Shown here in pieces: positions 63,707 to 64,000 of a stretch of DNA of 64,000 bases; position 1 is the first letter of the stretch; each line of letters begins with the position of its first letter. A program made the translations under genes and the position numbers. This stretch comes from an uncultured Tenacibaculum sp. (lineage in GTDB: Bacteria > Bacteroidota > Bacteroidia > Flavobacteriales > Flavobacteriaceae): contig NZ_CANLTU010000002.1 in NCBI RefSeq assembly GCF_947494125.1, positions 558,001 to 622,000 of the forward strand, given 5' to 3'. A model generated the notes under the pieces. It was given only the letters and a program-made list of their open reading frames with translations. It searched no databases and was not told the DNA's origin.

Positions 63707-64000
63707 TTAAAATCTCATACCTACTCCAAACCCAATTAGTAAAGGGTTAATATCAACATTAGCAGGAACTGTAGCTACACCAGCATTTACAGTAACATCT
63801 GTACTTAATCCTATATATTTAGCATCAATATTTAAAAACCAAGTATCATCTAAATCATAATCAAAACCAGCTTGAAAAGCATATCCAAAAGAGTTTTTAT
63901 AAGTTACATCAACAACAGCTCCAGGGTTTGCGCTATAAAAAATAGTGTAATTCCCTCCTACACCAATATAAGGTCTAAAATTATTTAAATTAAAATGGTA
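63707..64000 (-). CDS. OmpW-like outer membrane porin, C-terminal part only
   Basis: 97 residues to the window edge, no start visible. The partial product has alternating beta strands (RPYIGVGGNYTIFYS, LDDTWFLNIDAKYIGL) and ends DINPLLIGFGVGMRF, the usual aromatic outer-membrane end of OmpW-family barrels. It is cut by the right edge of the window. Function: small-molecule pore of the outer membrane, inferred from family. Confidence 0.75.
   Translation of the reverse strand, partial: YHFNLNNFRPYIGVGGNYTIFYSANPGAVVDVTYKNSFGYAFQAGFDYDLDDTWFLNIDAKYIGLSTDVTVNAGVATVPANVDINPLLIGFGVGMRF

Noticed and set aside
1..64000. tRNA, rRNA, IS transposases, replication origin
   Set aside because: None was seen on either strand by reading; no cloverleaf-like blocks, transposase motifs or DnaA-box clusters were recognised. 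A tool-based search could still find short ones.

Overview
The window is about 64 kb of AT-rich DNA that looks chromosomal and comes from a Bacteroidota organism, most likely a marine member of the Flavobacteriaceae (Tenacibaculum/Polaribacter-like; this is inference from gene content). Supporting signs are Bacteroidota-type promoter -7 boxes (TATATTTG, TAATTTTG), many short SPII lipoproteins, a bacillithiol-linked YtxJ protein, LytS/LytTR two-component pairs, M23/M56 and ABC-permease/M1 fusions, DUF6503, and membrane-anchored AraC regulators. No tRNA, rRNA, CRISPR, IS transposase or phage structural module was seen.

Layout. 1-12 kb: a serine hydrolase cut by the left edge, a CPBP protease, a LytS/LytTR pair divergent from a tandem array of six paralogous PD40 (beta-propeller) lipoproteins, two SDR enzymes and a membrane AraC regulator. 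12.5-17.5 kb: an XRE-S24 repressor with a palindromic operator, a small orphan protein, a methionine-type aminotransferase, a second membrane AraC regulator and an acyltransferase-3 protein. 17.6-25.7 kb is the accessory-looking part. It holds a one-domain DEAD-like protein interrupted by an in-frame TAG, a glycine-zipper lipoprotein, a decayed DUF1211 fragment and an AraC regulator. It then holds a truncated SnoaL lipoprotein between duplicated promoter segments, a SPL-type radical SAM / MoaF-like / DUF1622 / SnoaL / SnoaL cluster, and a 55-bp tandem hairpin array next to a dispersed repeat.

26-33 kb: a minus-strand run of BlaI repressor, M56-M23 fusion peptidase, outer-membrane receptor and polysaccharide deacetylase, which reads as a cell-envelope sensing and remodelling unit. 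A TetR plus thioredoxin-reductase-like pair follows. 33-38.4 kb: a stress cluster with TerB-like, membrane, two UspA, Dom34-like and lipoprotein genes and a VIT1 remnant. 38.4-45 kb: an ABC transporter whose permease is fused to an M1 aminopeptidase, divergent from a second LytS/LytTR pair.

45-48.3 kb: a YHYH lipoprotein and a sulfatase lipoprotein share a divergent promoter with one 29-bp element in each orientation. 48.3-64 kb is mostly core metabolism and maintenance: LPLAT acyltransferase, RmuC, GlyA, a coiled-coil surface protein, fumarylacetoacetase, an MFS transporter, an HD hydrolase, a Crp/Fnr regulator, an SF2 helicase, YtxJ, ClpB, a histidine phosphatase, a DUF6503 lipoprotein and the C-terminal end of an OmpW-like porin cut by the right edge. 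Most core genes end in clear intrinsic terminators, which makes the operon boundaries easy to place.
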